Shown piece after piece: positions 12,742 to 20,428 of a DNA stretch of 22,623 nucleotides. This DNA is from Subdoligranulum variabile (GTDB lineage: Bacteria > Bacillota > Clostridia > Oscillospirales > Ruminococcaceae): NCBI GenBank assembly GCA_004552305.1, contig SFOX01000028.1, forward strand, positions 1 through 22,623, in the 5' to 3' direction. The notes under the pieces are model-generated. The model was not told where the DNA came from. It did no database searches and saw only the letters and a program-made list of their open reading frames with translations. Position 1 is the stretch's first letter, and every line of letters starts with the position of its first letter. The translations under genes were made by a program, and so were the position numbers.

Positions 12742-13812
12742 TTACAAATAGCTCATTTCTTCCCGGCGCTGGGTGACAAGGGCGGGGTTATCCAGCACGG
12801 CGCCCGCGCCCAACGCCACGCAGTCCAGCGGGCTTTCGGCAATGTGGACGTCAATGCCCGTTTCGTTGCGGATCAGGGTATCCAGCCCGCGCAGCAGCGC
12901 GCCGCCGCCCGAAAGCATAATGCCCCGGTCAATGATATCGCTGGAAAGCTCGGGCGGGGTGGATTCCAGCGTGTCCTTGATGGCATCCACGATGCGCATC
13001 AGGCAGTCGGACATGGCGTCGCGCACCTCGTCAGAACGGATCATAATGTCCTTGGGCAAGCCGTCCACGAGGTTGCGCCCCTTGATCTCCATACCGGTTT
13101 CGGGGTCCTGCGGGCAGGCGGAGCCGATCTCGATTTTGATCTGCTCGGCGGTGCGCTCGCCCACCAGCAGGTTGTACTTGCGCTTGATAAAGGCAATGAT
13201 GCTCTGGTCCAGCGCGTCCCCGGCGCAGCGCACGCTGCGGCTGGACACAGTACCCGACAGGCTGATGACGGCAACCTCGGCGGTGCCGCCGCCGATATCC
13301 ACGATCATACTGCCCACGGCCTCGGTGGTGGGCAGACCTGCACCGATGGCGGCTGCCATCGGCTCCTCGATCACGGTGACCTGACGTGCGCCCGCCTTGG
13401 CGGCGGCTTGGCGCACGGCGCGGCGCTCGACCTCGGTGACGCCGGACGGCACGCAGATGACCACGCGCGGGTGTGCCAGCAGCGGGTTGCCGCAGGCCTG
13501 GCGGATAAAGCTTTGCAGCATGGCGGCGGTGATGTCAAAGTCTGCAATGACGCCGTCCTTCAAGGGGCGCACTGCCACAATGGAGCCGGGTGCGCGCCCG
13601 ATGACCGCCTTGGCCTCCTTGCCGACGCAGCGCACGCGCAGCTCGTCGGTGCGCGGGTCAACCGCGACAACGCTGGGCTCGCGCATGATGATGCCGCGCC
13701 CTTTCATGTACACAAGGGTATTGGCGGTACCCAGATCAATGCCGATGTCTTTGGTAAACATAGTGCGAAATCTCCCGATAAATCGTGTAAAAAACTGCTG
13801 AATGCGTCCCAT
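12742..13812 (-). CDS. mreB: Rod shape-determining protein MreB
   Basis: This 356-aa actin homologue polymerises under the membrane and guides cell wall synthesis. The ATPase motifs are clear: DIGIDLGTANTLVYMKG near the N-terminus (phosphate 1), VIEEPMAAAIGAGLPT and VDIGGGTAEVAVISL (phosphate 2), and IMLSGGGALLRGLD (adenosine). Start ATG 13812 has GGGGAGG 5 bases upstream and adds about 17 residues, MGRIQQFFTRFIGRFRT, before the usual MFTKDIGIDLG. An alternative start at 13761 with a weaker site would remove them. The added piece looks like an amphipathic basic helix and could help membrane binding. The gene follows maf by 31 bases. No mreC or mreD is adjacent. Confidence 0.96.
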   Translation of the reverse strand: MGRIQQFFTRFIGRFRTMFTKDIGIDLGTANTLVYMKGRGIIMREPSVVAVDPRTDELRVRCVGKEAKAVIGRAPGSIVAVRPLKDGVIADFDITAAMLQSFIRQACGNPLLAHPRVVICVPSGVTEVERRAVRQAAAKAGARQVTVIEEPMAAAIGAGLPTTEAVGSMIVDIGGGTAEVAVISLSGTVSSRSVRCAGDALDQSIIAFIKRKYNLLVGERTAEQIKIEIGSACPQDPETGMEIKGRNLVDGLPKDIMIRSDEVRDAMSDCLMRIVDAIKDTLESTPPELSSDIIDRGIMLSGGGALLRGLDTLIRNETGIDVHIAESPLDCVALGAGAVLDNPALVTQRREEMSYL

Positions 13813-13843
13813 GGCGTCCTCCCCTGAAAGCGGGGCGGCACCA

Positions 13844-14398
13844 TCAGCCAAGGCGCTGCAGCAGCGCGGCGGTGCGGTAAACGGGCAGCCCCATAATGTT
13901 GTAGTAGCAGCCCTCTATGCCGGTACACCACAGCGCGGCGTGTCCCTGAATGGCGTAGCCGCCCGCCTTGTCGTAGGGTTCGGGCGTGCGCACATAGCGC
14001 AGCAGGTCGGCTTCCCCGATGGGGGCAAAGTGTACGGTGGTGGTTTCGGCACAGGCAAGCTTGCGCCCGCCGCGGCAGACACAAACCCCCGTGTGTACCT
14101 TGTGGCTGCGCCCCGAAAGCGCGCGCAGCATACGCAGGGCGTCGGCTTCGTCGCGCGGTTTGCCGAAAACTGCGCCGTCACATTCGACCACGGTGTCAAA
14201 CCCGCAGACGGTGTCCGCCGGGTGGGCAGCGGCGACAGCCTCCGCTTTGGCGGTGGCAAGGCTTTGTGCCAGATGCGCCGGGGTGTCGGCGGTGATTTCG
14301 CTTTCGTCCACGTCGGAGGTGATGACGGTGTAGTCTTGGGTGATCAGCGCCATAAGCTCACGGCGGCGCGGGCTGCCCGAGGCTAAAATCAAGGACAT
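13844..14398 (-). CDS. maf: Maf family nucleotide pyrophosphatase
   Basis: This 184-aa Maf/YhdE-type enzyme hydrolyses non-canonical or modified NTPs (dTTP/UTP or m7GTP-type substrates, depending on subgroup) to NMP and PPi. The N-terminal signature LILASGSPRRRELM (3-16) is perfect, followed by the conserved SDVDESEI, GFDTVVECDGAVFGKPRD, HKVHTGVCV and PYDKAGGYAIQGHAA. ATG 14398 is preferred over an upstream TTG because the Maf signature normally starts within a few residues and AAGGAAG lies 9 bases upstream. It lies between dut and mreB on the same strand. The maf-mreB pairing is common in Firmicutes. A TATACT with no good -35 in the dut-maf gap might be a weak extra promoter. Confidence 0.95.
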   Translation of the reverse strand: MSLILASGSPRRRELMALITQDYTVITSDVDESEITADTPAHLAQSLATAKAEAVAAAHPADTVCGFDTVVECDGAVFGKPRDEADALRMLRALSGRSHKVHTGVCVCRGGRKLACAETTTVHFAPIGEADLLRYVRTPEPYDKAGGYAIQGHAALWCTGIEGCYYNIMGLPVYRTAALLQRLG

Positions 14399-14485
14399 AG
14401 AGAGGTGCTTCCTTTCCAAATCAGTATACAGGGATGGGCGTGTCGAAACGGCGCGAGGCGGGGCGAGGCTGGAAAATTTTGGTAA

Positions 14486-14932
14486 TTACAGCTTGCCTGT
14501 GGAGCCGAAGCCGCCCGCACCGCGCTGGGAGTCGGACAATTCGTCGGCGGGGGCAAAGTTTGCCTGCCACACGGGGGCGATGCACAGCTGGGCAACGCGC
14601 TCGCCGGGCTGGATGGTGTAGCTTTCGGTGGAAAGATTGACCATAGGTACGCGCAATTCGCCGCGGTAGTCGCTGTCGATCACGCCGACGCCGTTTGCCA
14701 TACAGACGCCGTGCTTGATGGACAGACCGCTGCGGGCATACACCAGCGCAACGCAGCCGGCATCGGGCAGTTCGATGGCAAGACCGGTGGGGATCAGGGC
14801 GCGCTGCATGGGGGCAAGGGTGAGCGGCGCGTCCAGCAAAGCGCACAGATCCGCCGCCGCCGCGCCGGGCGTGGCGTAAGCGGGGACTTGGGCGCGGGGG
14901 TCGAGTTTTTTGTATTTTACGGTAGGGGACAT
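14486..14932 (-). CDS. dut: Deoxyuridine 5'-triphosphate nucleotidohydrolase (dUTPase)
   Basis: This 148-aa trimeric dUTPase converts dUTP to dUMP and PPi, keeping uracil out of DNA and feeding dTMP synthesis. All five motifs are present: YATPGAAAADLCA (19-31), ARSGLSIKHGV (66-76), GVIDSDYRGELRV (83-95, with the catalytic Asp and the Tyr that excludes ribose), PGERVAQLCI (109-118) and RGAGGFGSTG (137-146). ATG 14932 is chosen because GGAGG lies 7 bases upstream; the longer frame to 15046 runs through a repeat. The ribosome binding site directly abuts the heptamer repeat element. It is probably co-transcribed with maf and mreB. Confidence 0.96.
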   Translation of the reverse strand: MSPTVKYKKLDPRAQVPAYATPGAAAADLCALLDAPLTLAPMQRALIPTGLAIELPDAGCVALVYARSGLSIKHGVCMANGVGVIDSDYRGELRVPMVNLSTESYTIQPGERVAQLCIAPVWQANFAPADELSDSQRGAGGFGSTGKL

Positions 14933-14950
14933 GGGGGACCTCCGGTTATA

Positions 14951-15080
14951 GATAATAGATAAAAGATAATAGATAAAAATTATGGTGGAGCGCCGCGCAG
15001 CGGCGCTGAATTTTGTTTTTTGCCGCTGTGCGGCAAAAAACGCCACCTTATTTATTATCTTTTATCTTTTCATTTTTATC
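14951..15080. repeat. Complete heptamer-hairpin repeat element (GATAAAA type)
   Basis: The left block is GATAATA, GATAAAA, GATAATA, GATAAAA (14951-14978), then ATTATGGTGG. Two hairpins follow: AGCGCCGC-GCA-GCGGCGCT (14989-15007) and TTTTTTGCCGC-TGT-GCGGCAAAAAA (15016-15040). The right block is CCACCTTATT, then TATTATC, TTTTATC, TTTTCAT, TTTTATC (15053-15080), the inverse of the left. It fills most of the dut-U32 gap. Confidence 0.8.
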
Positions 15081-15081
15081 T

Positions 15082-15112
15082 AACTAAAATTTTTAGGATA
15101 AAAATTTTAGTT
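15082..15112 (-). terminator. AT-rich hairpin covering the U32 stop codon
   Basis: AACTAAAATTTTT / AAAAATTTTAGTT is a perfect 13-bp inverted repeat with a 5-base loop. The TAA stop of the U32 gene (15109-15107) is inside its 5' arm. It is weak as a terminator because it lacks GC pairs, but could protect or end the mRNA. Confidence 0.45.
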
Positions 15113-17179
15113 ATTTGTATAGTATAACCCTCTGGTGAACTCCGCGTCAAAGGGTTGGCGGGCAAAAAGGGCTGCCAATATCTGGGCGGTGCGGGCGGGG
15201 GACTCGGTGGTGAAGGCGGCAACCGCGTAATCCACCGGCATTTCGGTCAGGCGTTCGCCCATATAAAGAGGTACGGGGTTGAACACCGTGCGCAGTCCCG
15301 CGCCGCCGGGCGCGGAGCAGGTCACCGTGAAATCCCGCCCCTTGCGGTCGCGCAACGTGCCGGTGCCGGTGCATTCCGCGCAGGTATGCACGTTGCGCAG
15401 CGGGCAGGCGCGGGTCAGCATCAGCGGCAGGTGGGCGTAGCAAAGCGCCGCCGTCGGCACGCCGGGGGCAACCTCCTGCATGGCGGAAAGCGCGGTTTCG
15501 GGCTGCAAAAGCATCCCCTGCAAGCCCAGCGCCGCATAGCGGGCGGCGCTCATCGGGTTGGTGACATTCAAGCCTAAACCGCCGTACTTGCGCCAATTTT
15601 TGGTGTAGCGCAGCTGGGCGGGGTTGTTGATGACCAGCCCGCCGAACTCGTCTGGATTCAGTGCTGCCACGGCGGCAGCGGTCTTTGCCTCGGCAACGCC
15701 AAAGGTAATGCGCGGCAGCTCCAGCAGCGTCTTTTTGCGCCACGCGGCAGGCACGGCGGCAGCCTCGCTCAAGGGGAACACCAGCAGGCTCAGCGGCTCG
15801 GCGTACTCGGCGGGGCATTGGGCAACCGCGGCAAACCGCGCCATCAGCGCGGGCAAGCCCCCGGCGGGGTGGGCGGCAAAATCGGGCAGGGTGTAGGGCT
15901 GCACGGCGTGGGGCGCGGCGGCGCTGCGCTTTTGCAGCAGCTTGTCCAGCGCGTCGCGGCGCAGCTCGTTCCAGGCAGAGCCGGGCAAAAAGCCGGGGTC
16001 GTCGGTCTTGACGGTAAGCTCCGCCATCACAAACGGGGTGCCGCCGGTCTTGGCAAGGGCGCGCTCGATGCCCGGCAGCGGGTCCTTTTGGGCGGGCTGC
16101 GGCTCGTCAGCGCTGTACAAAATGACCCTGTTGCCGTCCTCATCGGCGGCGGTCAGCTTGATGCCCCCGTCCTCGACACCGCCCTCCAGCGTGTAATGCA
16201 CCGGCACGCGGGGCAGCTCACGGCGGAACAGCTCGCGTGCCTTGGGCGCGGCGGCCTTGGTGGCGGCGGCGTCCGCCTCGGTGCGCACACCGAACATAGC
16301 GCCGTCGTTGCGGTTCAGCAGGTAGCCGTCGGTAAAGCCGGAACGGGAGAAGATATCCCGCACCAGCTGCTCGTCATAGGGCTGCCCCTCGCGCGCGCAG
16401 CGGCACGCCGTCACGGCTGCGGCGGCGTATTCCGGCGTGCGCAGACGCCCCTCGATCTTCACGCTGGCAACGCCGGCGTCCATCAGATCCCGCAGGTAGG
16501 GGATCAAGTCCATATCCTTCAGGCTTAAATGGCACGCCTTGCCCGGCTTGCCGGGGCGCAGCGCGGGCGAGGCATCAAACGGCAGGCGGCAGGGTCCGGC
16601 GCAGGCGCCGCGGTTGCCGCTGCGCCCGCCCAAAAAGGCACTCATCATACACTGCCCGCTCACGCTCATACACAGCGCACCGTGAATGAACACCTCCACC
16701 TCAATGGGGCTGGCGGCGCAGACCTCGCGAATTTCCTGCAGGGACAATTCGCGCGCCAGAATGACCCGGTCATAGCCAAGCTCTGCCAGCTCTTTGGCAC
16801 CCTCGGGCGTGTGGATGCTCATCTGGGTGGAGCCGTGCAGATGCAGCGTGGGGGCGATGCTTTTGATCAGCTGCGCGGTGGCAAGGTCATCGGAAATCAC
16901 GGCATCGGCGCCCGCCTCGGCGACGGCGCGCACGGCATCCGCCAGCCCGGGCAGCTCTCTGCCGTAGACCAGCGTGTTTAAGGTGACGTGGACCTTTACG
17001 CCCCGCGCGTGGCAGAACTGCACCGCCTCGCGCAGCTCGTCGGGGGTAAAGTTGCCCGCGGTGCGGCGGGCGTTAAAGCCGGTAAGCCCCAGATAAACAG
17101 CATCAGCGCCGCTGAAAACAGCAGCGCTGAGCATCTCACGGTTTCCTGCCGGGGCTAAGATCTCCAGCGCGCGGCTCAC
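15107..17179 (-). CDS. U32 family peptidase-like protein, RlhA-type
   Basis: This 690-aa protein has the U32 signature at residues 162-181 (EVFIHGALCMSVSGQCMMS) and four cysteines, C170, C177, C193 and C197, spaced as in the iron-sulfur cluster site of the family. The N-terminus LEILAPAGNREMLSAAVFSG is typical. The long form with a large C-terminal region resembles E. coli RlhA, which hydroxylates 23S rRNA C2501, rather than the short collagenase-like proteins. RNA modification is therefore more likely than proteolysis, but this is inferred from size and layout. It starts with GTG at 17179, overlapping the zapA stop as GTGA, so it is translationally coupled to zapA. Confidence 0.9.
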   Translation of the reverse strand: MSRALEILAPAGNREMLSAAVFSGADAVYLGLTGFNARRTAGNFTPDELREAVQFCHARGVKVHVTLNTLVYGRELPGLADAVRAVAEAGADAVISDDLATAQLIKSIAPTLHLHGSTQMSIHTPEGAKELAELGYDRVILARELSLQEIREVCAASPIEVEVFIHGALCMSVSGQCMMSAFLGGRSGNRGACAGPCRLPFDASPALRPGKPGKACHLSLKDMDLIPYLRDLMDAGVASVKIEGRLRTPEYAAAAVTACRCAREGQPYDEQLVRDIFSRSGFTDGYLLNRNDGAMFGVRTEADAAATKAAAPKARELFRRELPRVPVHYTLEGGVEDGGIKLTAADEDGNRVILYSADEPQPAQKDPLPGIERALAKTGGTPFVMAELTVKTDDPGFLPGSAWNELRRDALDKLLQKRSAAAPHAVQPYTLPDFAAHPAGGLPALMARFAAVAQCPAEYAEPLSLLVFPLSEAAAVPAAWRKKTLLELPRITFGVAEAKTAAAVAALNPDEFGGLVINNPAQLRYTKNWRKYGGLGLNVTNPMSAARYAALGLQGMLLQPETALSAMQEVAPGVPTAALCYAHLPLMLTRACPLRNVHTCAECTGTGTLRDRKGRDFTVTCSAPGGAGLRTVFNPVPLYMGERLTEMPVDYAVAAFTTESPARTAQILAALFARQPFDAEFTRGLYYTNN

Positions 17180-17571
17180 AGCTTGTCCGGCTCGGGCTTG
17201 GCGTCAAGCTCGGCGTTGGGATAGTTCAAGCGGCGTTTTAGCTCGTCGATGCGGCGCAGCAGGCTGGCGTTTTCACGGCGCAGCTCCTCGGCTGCCATCT
17301 TGGAGGTGGCGGCATCCTCCAGATAATTTTTGATCTGGCGGCGCATATTGTCGGCGCTGCCGCTTGCCTTTTCCAGCTCGTCGCGGTAGGAAAGCGCGGT
17401 CATCACGGCGGCGGTGGTGATGCTGACCGTCTTGGAGGACGACATCAGCTCGTTCATATCCAAATTCAGGCGGTCCGCCAGGTTCTGCATATATTCAGCG
17501 CTCTCGGTAGTGTTGACAACATAACTGGAACCGCAAATTTCCAGCCGCACCTTGGAAGTGGTCATGCCCAT
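17176..17571 (-). CDS. zapA: Cell division protein ZapA
   Basis: This 131-aa ZapA-family protein has the head domain KVRLEICGSSYVVNTTESAEYMQNLADRLN-like in its first half (about 7-45). A central ALSYRDELEK helix and a long charged coiled coil (about 65-120) follow. ZapA bundles FtsZ filaments at the septum. The tail ELDAKPEPDKL is a little longer than usual. ATG 17571 has GAGAGGAG about 10 bases upstream, a slightly long spacing. It is first in a two-gene unit with the U32 gene, an arrangement found in many Clostridia. It is divergent from glgP across a 266-base gap. Confidence 0.93.
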   Translation of the reverse strand: MGMTTSKVRLEICGSSYVVNTTESAEYMQNLADRLNLDMNELMSSSKTVSITTAAVMTALSYRDELEKASGSADNMRRQIKNYLEDAATSKMAAEELRRENASLLRRIDELKRRLNYPNAELDAKPEPDKL

Positions 17572-17722
17572 GATAAGATTGAACTCCTCTCAAAAATGTG
17601 TATAATGTTTGCCGACACGCGGCGATGCTATTTTATGGATTAGAACTATTGTAATACAAAATCCATACAAAAGAAAGACCTTTTTTAGGAAAATCAGGAA
17701 TTTCTTTCGGAAACAGGCAAAT

Positions 17723-17756
17723 TTTGCTTGCGCAAACGGCAAGGATTGGCTATAAT
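17723..17756 (+). promoter_or_regulatory. Promoter of glgP with overlapping operator-like palindrome
   Basis: TTGCGC (17728-17733), a 17-base spacer and a perfect TATAAT (17751-17756). The inverted repeat TTTGC...GCAAA (17723-17736), with TTGCGCAA at its centre, covers the -35 and could bind a regulator. The leader to the start codon is about 75 bases. Confidence 0.65.
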
Positions 17757-17837
17757 TGGTACTGTGGCGCAAACCACACTGACCTTGCAGAAATCGGAAG
17801 CATCCGAATTGCAATCAATCAGGGAGGAGAAACGATT

Positions 17838-20240
17838 TTGAAATACACAAAGCGCGAATTTGAAAAGCTGCTCAAAGATAAACTGATGAGCGAATGCAAC
17901 GTCACGCTGGACACGGCTTCCGCCGACCAGATCTACCGTTGCCTGGCAGGGGTTACCCGCCAGATCATGTCCGACAAACAGAAACGTTTCCAGGCTAAAA
18001 CGCTGGGCGAAGGCAAAAAGCAGGTCTACTATCTCTGCATGGAATTCCTGATGGGGCGCAGCCTGCGCACCAGCCTGTTCAACTTGGGGTTGAACGAGGT
18101 CGCCGAGAGCGTCCTCGCCGATGCGGATATCAAGATCGACACCATTTACGACTGCGAGCCGGACGCAGGTCTGGGCAACGGCGGTCTGGGTCGTCTGGCT
18201 GCCTGCTATCTGGACGGTATGGCAACCGACTGCATCCCCGGCACCGGTTATTCCATCCTGTACGAGTACGGCATCTTCAAGCAGAAGATCGTGGACGGCT
18301 GGCAGCAGGAAACCGCTGACAACTGGCTGCCCGGCGGTCAGGTGTGGATCAAGAGCCATCCCGACCAGGCGCAGGAGATCCGCTTTGACGGTCAGGCCAT
18401 CGAAACGTGGGAGGGCGGCTTCCACCACGTCAAGTACGAAAACTACAACTCCGTCATTGCCGTACCCAACGATATGTACGTTGCCGGCTACGGCAGCGAG
18501 GGTGTCAGCAAGCTGCGCCTGTGGCAGGCCAAAGCGCCCAGCTTTGATATGAGCAGCTTCAACGCCGGCAACTACAACACCGCCATCAGCCAGTCTGCTT
18601 CTGCCGAGCTGATCTCCAAGATCCTGTACCCCAACGACAACCACACCGAGGGCAAGATCCTGCGTCTGCGCCAGCAGTATTTCTTCTCGGCTGCGTCCAT
18701 TGCCGACATCCTGCAGAACCACCTGAACCAGTACGGCACGCTGGACAACCTGCCCGACAAGGTCGCCATCCAGCTCAACGATACCCACCCGACCGTTGCC
18801 ATCCCCGAAATGATGCGCATCCTGCTGGATGAGTGCAGCTATGAGTGGGATGCCGCCTTCGACATCTGCCGCAAGGTGTTCGCCTACACCAACCACACCG
18901 TCATGAGCGAGGCGCTGGAGAAGTGGAACGCCGATATCTTCCGCTCCACGTTGCCCCGTATCTGGCAGATCGTCTGCGAGATGGACCGCCGCTGCCGCGC
19001 CGACCTGGCAAAGGCATTCCCCGGCGATCAGGGCAAGATCGACTATATGGCGATCGTCGGCGACAATCAGGTGCGCACCGCCAACATCTGCGCCTATGTC
19101 TGCCACGCCATCAACGGCGTTTCCAAGCTGCACAGCGAGATCATCAAGGACAGCGTGTTCCACGATTATTTCCTGTACAAGCCCAAGGCGTTCACCAACG
19201 TCACCAACGGCATTGCCTACCGCCGCTGGCTGCTGGCGTCCAACCCCGGTCTGACCGACCTGCTGGAGGAAACCATCGGCGAGGGCTTTAAGACCGACGC
19301 CTCCGAGCTGAAAAAGCTGGAGAAATTTGTGGACGACAAGACCGTGCAGGAAAAGGCTGCCAAGGTCAAGCGCGCCAACAAGGTGATTTTTGCCAACTAC
19401 CTGCAGAAAGCCACCGGTCAGGTCATCGACCCCGATTCCATCTTTGACTGCCAGGTCAAGCGTATGCACGAGTACAAGCGCCAGCACCTGAACGCGCTGA
19501 ACATCGCTGCCGAGTACCTGTACCTGAAAAACAACCCCAACGCCGAGTTCACCCCCAAGACCTACATCTTCGGCGCCAAGGCTGCCCCCGGCTACTATAT
19601 GGCCAAGCAGATGATCCGTATGATCTGCAAGCTGGGCAAGATGATCGACGAGGACCCCGCTGTGCGCGGCAAGCTGCGCGTGGTCTATCTGGAGGATTAC
19701 TGCGTCACCCTGTCCGAGCGCCTGATGCCCGCCAGCGAGGTATCCGAGCAGATTTCCCTGGCCGGCACCGAGGCTTCCGGCACCGGCAATATGAAGTTTA
19801 TGCTCAACGGTGCCATTACGCTGGGTACGCTGGACGGCGCCAACGTGGAGATCGCCGACGCCGCCGGTCACGAGAACGAGATCATCTTCGGTATGCTGAC
19901 CCCCGAGGTCAACGCGCTGAAGGGGATGGGCTACCATCCCAACGCCTTCATTCAGGGCGACAACACCGCCATGGCGGTGCTGGACCTGCTGGAGAGGGGC
20001 TGGAACGGCGAGAACTTTACCGAAATTACCAGCAACCTGCGCAACTCCGACCCGTATATGGTTATGGCGGACTTCAAGGATTACCGCCGCGCCCAGCACG
20101 ACCTGCAGGAACTGTACCGCAACAAGCAGAAGTGGAACCACATGAGCCTGATGAATATCGCCAACGCCGGTATCTTCAGCGCCGACCGTTCCATTATGGA
20201 TTACTCGCGCGGCATCTGGGGTGCCACGCCGGTGAAATAA
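17838..20240 (+). CDS. glgP: Glycogen/alpha-glucan phosphorylase
   Basis: This 800-aa GT35 phosphorylase releases glucose-1-phosphate from the non-reducing ends of glycogen or maltodextrin. The PLP-binding signature EASGTGNMKFMLNGA is present, with the Schiff-base lysine at K653. Other conserved blocks are GLGNGGLGRLAACYLD, HPDQAQEIRFDG, IQLNDTHPTVAIPEMMRILL, TNHTVMSEALEKW and VKRMHEYKRQHLN. The start is TTG 17838, with AGGGAGGAG 8 bases upstream. The frame stays open to 17724, but no better start exists there and the homologous part begins KYTKREFEKLL. It lies upstream of a GH13 hydrolase, which fits alpha-glucan breakdown, though a terminator separates the two. Confidence 0.97.
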   Translation: MKYTKREFEKLLKDKLMSECNVTLDTASADQIYRCLAGVTRQIMSDKQKRFQAKTLGEGKKQVYYLCMEFLMGRSLRTSLFNLGLNEVAESVLADADIKIDTIYDCEPDAGLGNGGLGRLAACYLDGMATDCIPGTGYSILYEYGIFKQKIVDGWQQETADNWLPGGQVWIKSHPDQAQEIRFDGQAIETWEGGFHHVKYENYNSVIAVPNDMYVAGYGSEGVSKLRLWQAKAPSFDMSSFNAGNYNTAISQSASAELISKILYPNDNHTEGKILRLRQQYFFSAASIADILQNHLNQYGTLDNLPDKVAIQLNDTHPTVAIPEMMRILLDECSYEWDAAFDICRKVFAYTNHTVMSEALEKWNADIFRSTLPRIWQIVCEMDRRCRADLAKAFPGDQGKIDYMAIVGDNQVRTANICAYVCHAINGVSKLHSEIIKDSVFHDYFLYKPKAFTNVTNGIAYRRWLLASNPGLTDLLEETIGEGFKTDASELKKLEKFVDDKTVQEKAAKVKRANKVIFANYLQKATGQVIDPDSIFDCQVKRMHEYKRQHLNALNIAAEYLYLKNNPNAEFTPKTYIFGAKAAPGYYMAKQMIRMICKLGKMIDEDPAVRGKLRVVYLEDYCVTLSERLMPASEVSEQISLAGTEASGTGNMKFMLNGAITLGTLDGANVEIADAAGHENEIIFGMLTPEVNALKGMGYHPNAFIQGDNTAMAVLDLLERGWNGENFTEITSNLRNSDPYMVMADFKDYRRAQHDLQELYRNKQKWNHMSLMNIANAGIFSADRSIMDYSRGIWGATPVK

Positions 20241-20257
20241 GCCAAAATTGCTGCTAA

Positions 20258-20286
20258 AGCCGTGCCCCTGCGGGCACGGCTTTTTA
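20258..20286 (+). terminator. Terminator of glgP
   Basis: AGCCGTGCCC-CTGC-GGGCACGGCT, a 10-bp perfect stem, then TTTTT. Confidence 0.92.
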
Positions 20287-20290
20287 CGAT

Positions 20291-20414
20291 GAGAGTGGAG
20301 AGTGGAGAGTTAAGAGTGGAGATAAGGTAGGCACGCCTGCGCGTGCCTGTAAAATGCGCCGCCTGCGGCGGCGCACCATATCTAAACTCTGCACTCTTAA
20401 CTCTCCACTCTAAC
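20291..20414. repeat. Complete heptamer-hairpin repeat element (GAGAGTG type)
   Basis: The left block is GAGAGTG, GAGAGTG, GAGAGTT, AAGAGTG, GAGATAA (20291-20325), then GGT. Two hairpins follow: AGGCACGC-CTGC-GCGTGCCT (20329-20348) and GCGCCGCC-TGC-GGCGGCGC (20356-20374). Then come ACCATA and the inverse block TCTAAAC, TCTGCAC, TCTTAAC, TCTCCAC, TCTAAC (20381-20414). It occupies almost the whole gap between the glgP terminator and the GH13 ribosome binding site. Confidence 0.8.
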
Positions 20415-20428
20415 AAAGGATCAAATCT

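Noticed and set aside
14951..15080. CRISPR array
   Set aside because: The repeats are 7-base units without spacers and no cas genes are present.
17694..20141. Open reading frame of 815 codons on the minus strand
   Set aside because: It is antisense to glgP, which has conserved motifs throughout; such frames arise from GC-rich codon use. The same applies to the long minus frames at 20201-22252, 10875-12143 and 3224-4345.
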